7,227 bases of DNA from Chlorobiales bacterium (GTDB taxonomy: Bacteria > Bacteroidota > Chlorobiia > Chlorobiales > Chlorobiaceae): NCBI GenBank assembly GCA_022360275.1, contig JAKSDC010000010.1, forward strand, positions 1 through 7,227. Reading direction: 5' to 3'. Shown here in pieces: positions 6,760-7,227 of the stretch (position 1 is its first letter; every line of letters starts with the position of its first letter). The position numbers and the translations under genes are program-made. A model generated the notes under the pieces. The model was not told where the DNA came from. It did not search any database and was given only the letters and a program-made list of their open reading frames with translations.

Positions 6760-6767
6760 CAAGCCCC
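6745..6767. terminator. Hairpin over the overlapping stop codons of gcvPA and dapA
   Basis: GGGGCT (6745-6750) pairs with AGCCCC (6762-6767). Between them lies the perfect palindrome GTCAGCTGAC (6751-6760) and one unpaired A (6761). The TGA of gcvPA (6757-6759) and the TGA of dapA (6752-6754 on the minus strand) both fall in its TCAGCTGA core. The two genes leave no spacer, so this is the natural place for a shared terminator. No U-run follows in either direction, so intrinsic termination would be weak. The hairpin itself is clear; its function is inferred. Confidence 0.45.
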
Positions 6768-7227
6768 AGGTTTCTGAGTTCTTCTTGTATCTTTTCTTTG
6801 TTCTCCTGCTGCAGGGGAACAAGCGGCAGACGATAGACTTCCTCGATCATGCCCATCAACGACAGGCTGTACTTGACCGGTACAGGGTTGCTTTCGACAA
6901 AGTTAAGGTTGAAAAGCCTGCGAAGCCTGTTGTTGATCGTTCTGGCTTCTTCGAGGTTGCATTCGTGTATTTCGGTCAAGAGCTTCTTGATTTCCGCCGG
7001 TACCTGGTTTGCCGCAACCGATATGACACCGTCTCCACCGAGTGCCATGAAGGGCAGAATGAGCGGATCTTCTCCCGTCAGAACAGAAAAGTTGTCGGGG
7101 CGAAGCGCAAGCAGTTCCATTATCTGGCTCATGTTATCCGATGCTTCCTTCACCGCGGCGATGTTTTTATGGTCGTTCGCCAGCCTGAGAATTGTCTCTG
7201 CCGTCATGTTGCGCCCGGTCCTTCCCG
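6752..7227 (-). CDS. dapA: 4-hydroxy-tetrahydrodipicolinate synthase, C-terminal part (5' end outside window)
   Basis: DapA condenses pyruvate with aspartate semialdehyde, the first committed step of the diaminopimelate/lysine pathway, in the cytoplasm. Only the last 157 residues are visible; about 140 N-terminal residues would lie beyond base 7227. The reading frame stays open to the edge, and its first visible residues are GRTGRN, which match the conserved segment around Arg138 of E. coli DapA (7208-7225). An ATG at 7205-7207 is therefore internal, not the start. The Schiff-base lysine is in IAAVKEA (codon 7148-7150, equivalent to Lys161). TGEDPLILPFMALGGDGVISVAAN is the usual substrate-barrel segment after it, read here in two parts: TGEDPLILPF and MALGGDGVISVAAN. 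The C-terminus is complete and overlaps the end of gcvPA by 8 bp. Other members of the DapA/NanA family share this fold, but the match to DapA is close. Confidence 0.93.
   Translation of the reverse strand, partial: GRTGRNMTAETILRLANDHKNIAAVKEASDNMSQIMELLALRPDNFSVLTGEDPLILPFMALGGDGVISVAANQVPAEIKKLLTEIHECNLEEARTINNRLRRLFNLNFVESNPVPVKYSLSLMGMIEEVYRLPLVPLQQENKEKIQEELRNLGLVS

Noticed and set aside
7205..7207. ATG taken as the start of a short 151-aa DapA-like protein
   Set aside because: The frame is open upstream to the window edge and encodes GRTGRN, a conserved DapA segment, so the gene is truncated by the window and not short.

Overview
The window looks like ordinary core-metabolism chromosome from an anaerobic bacterium, most likely a green sulfur bacterium (Chlorobi: Chlorobium, Chlorobaculum or Prosthecochloris type). 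That assignment is inference. It rests on a single-chain pyruvate:ferredoxin oxidoreductase, a split glycine decarboxylase P-protein (GcvPA) directly behind gcvH, weak or missing Shine-Dalgarno sequences before several genes, roughly 50% GC, and the general look of the proteins. I found no mobile-element gene, CRISPR array, tRNA, rRNA or defence system.

Layout, left to right. Bases 1-33 may be the last ten codons of a plus-strand gene whose body lies outside the window. Bases 36-74 form a perfect 16-bp hairpin, probably a terminator. Bases 93-3635 (minus) encode the 1180-aa NifJ/PFOR. A 238-bp divergent intergenic region follows, with a perfect TATAAT and a 10-bp palindrome. Bases 3874-4605 (plus) encode an RlmB-type SpoU/TrmH rRNA 2'-O-methyltransferase. 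Next is a 430-bp non-coding stretch. It opens with a large (about 142 bp) imperfect inverted repeat that begins on the last base of the rlmB stop codon, and it continues with AT-rich sequence carrying small repeats. gcvH (5036-5416) and gcvPA (5425-6759) form a tight plus-strand pair. The 3' half of dapA (minus, running off the right edge) converges on gcvPA, and the two genes overlap by 8 bp within a palindromic hairpin.

How the genes work together. NifJ interconverts pyruvate with acetyl-CoA plus CO2 through ferredoxin; in a reductive-TCA autotroph it would act as pyruvate synthase. GcvH and GcvPA belong to the glycine cleavage system, but the PLP-carrying GcvPB subunit, the T-protein and the L-protein are not in the window. 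DapA supplies the lysine/diaminopimelate branch. RlmB is a ribosome-maturation enzyme. Apart from gcvH-gcvPA the genes do not form one pathway; they are housekeeping neighbours.

The points most worth a second look are non-coding: the large inverted repeat after rlmB, the palindrome containing both stop codons of gcvPA and dapA, and the small palindromes upstream of rlmB and gcvH. I saw no convincing evidence of an undescribed multi-gene system.
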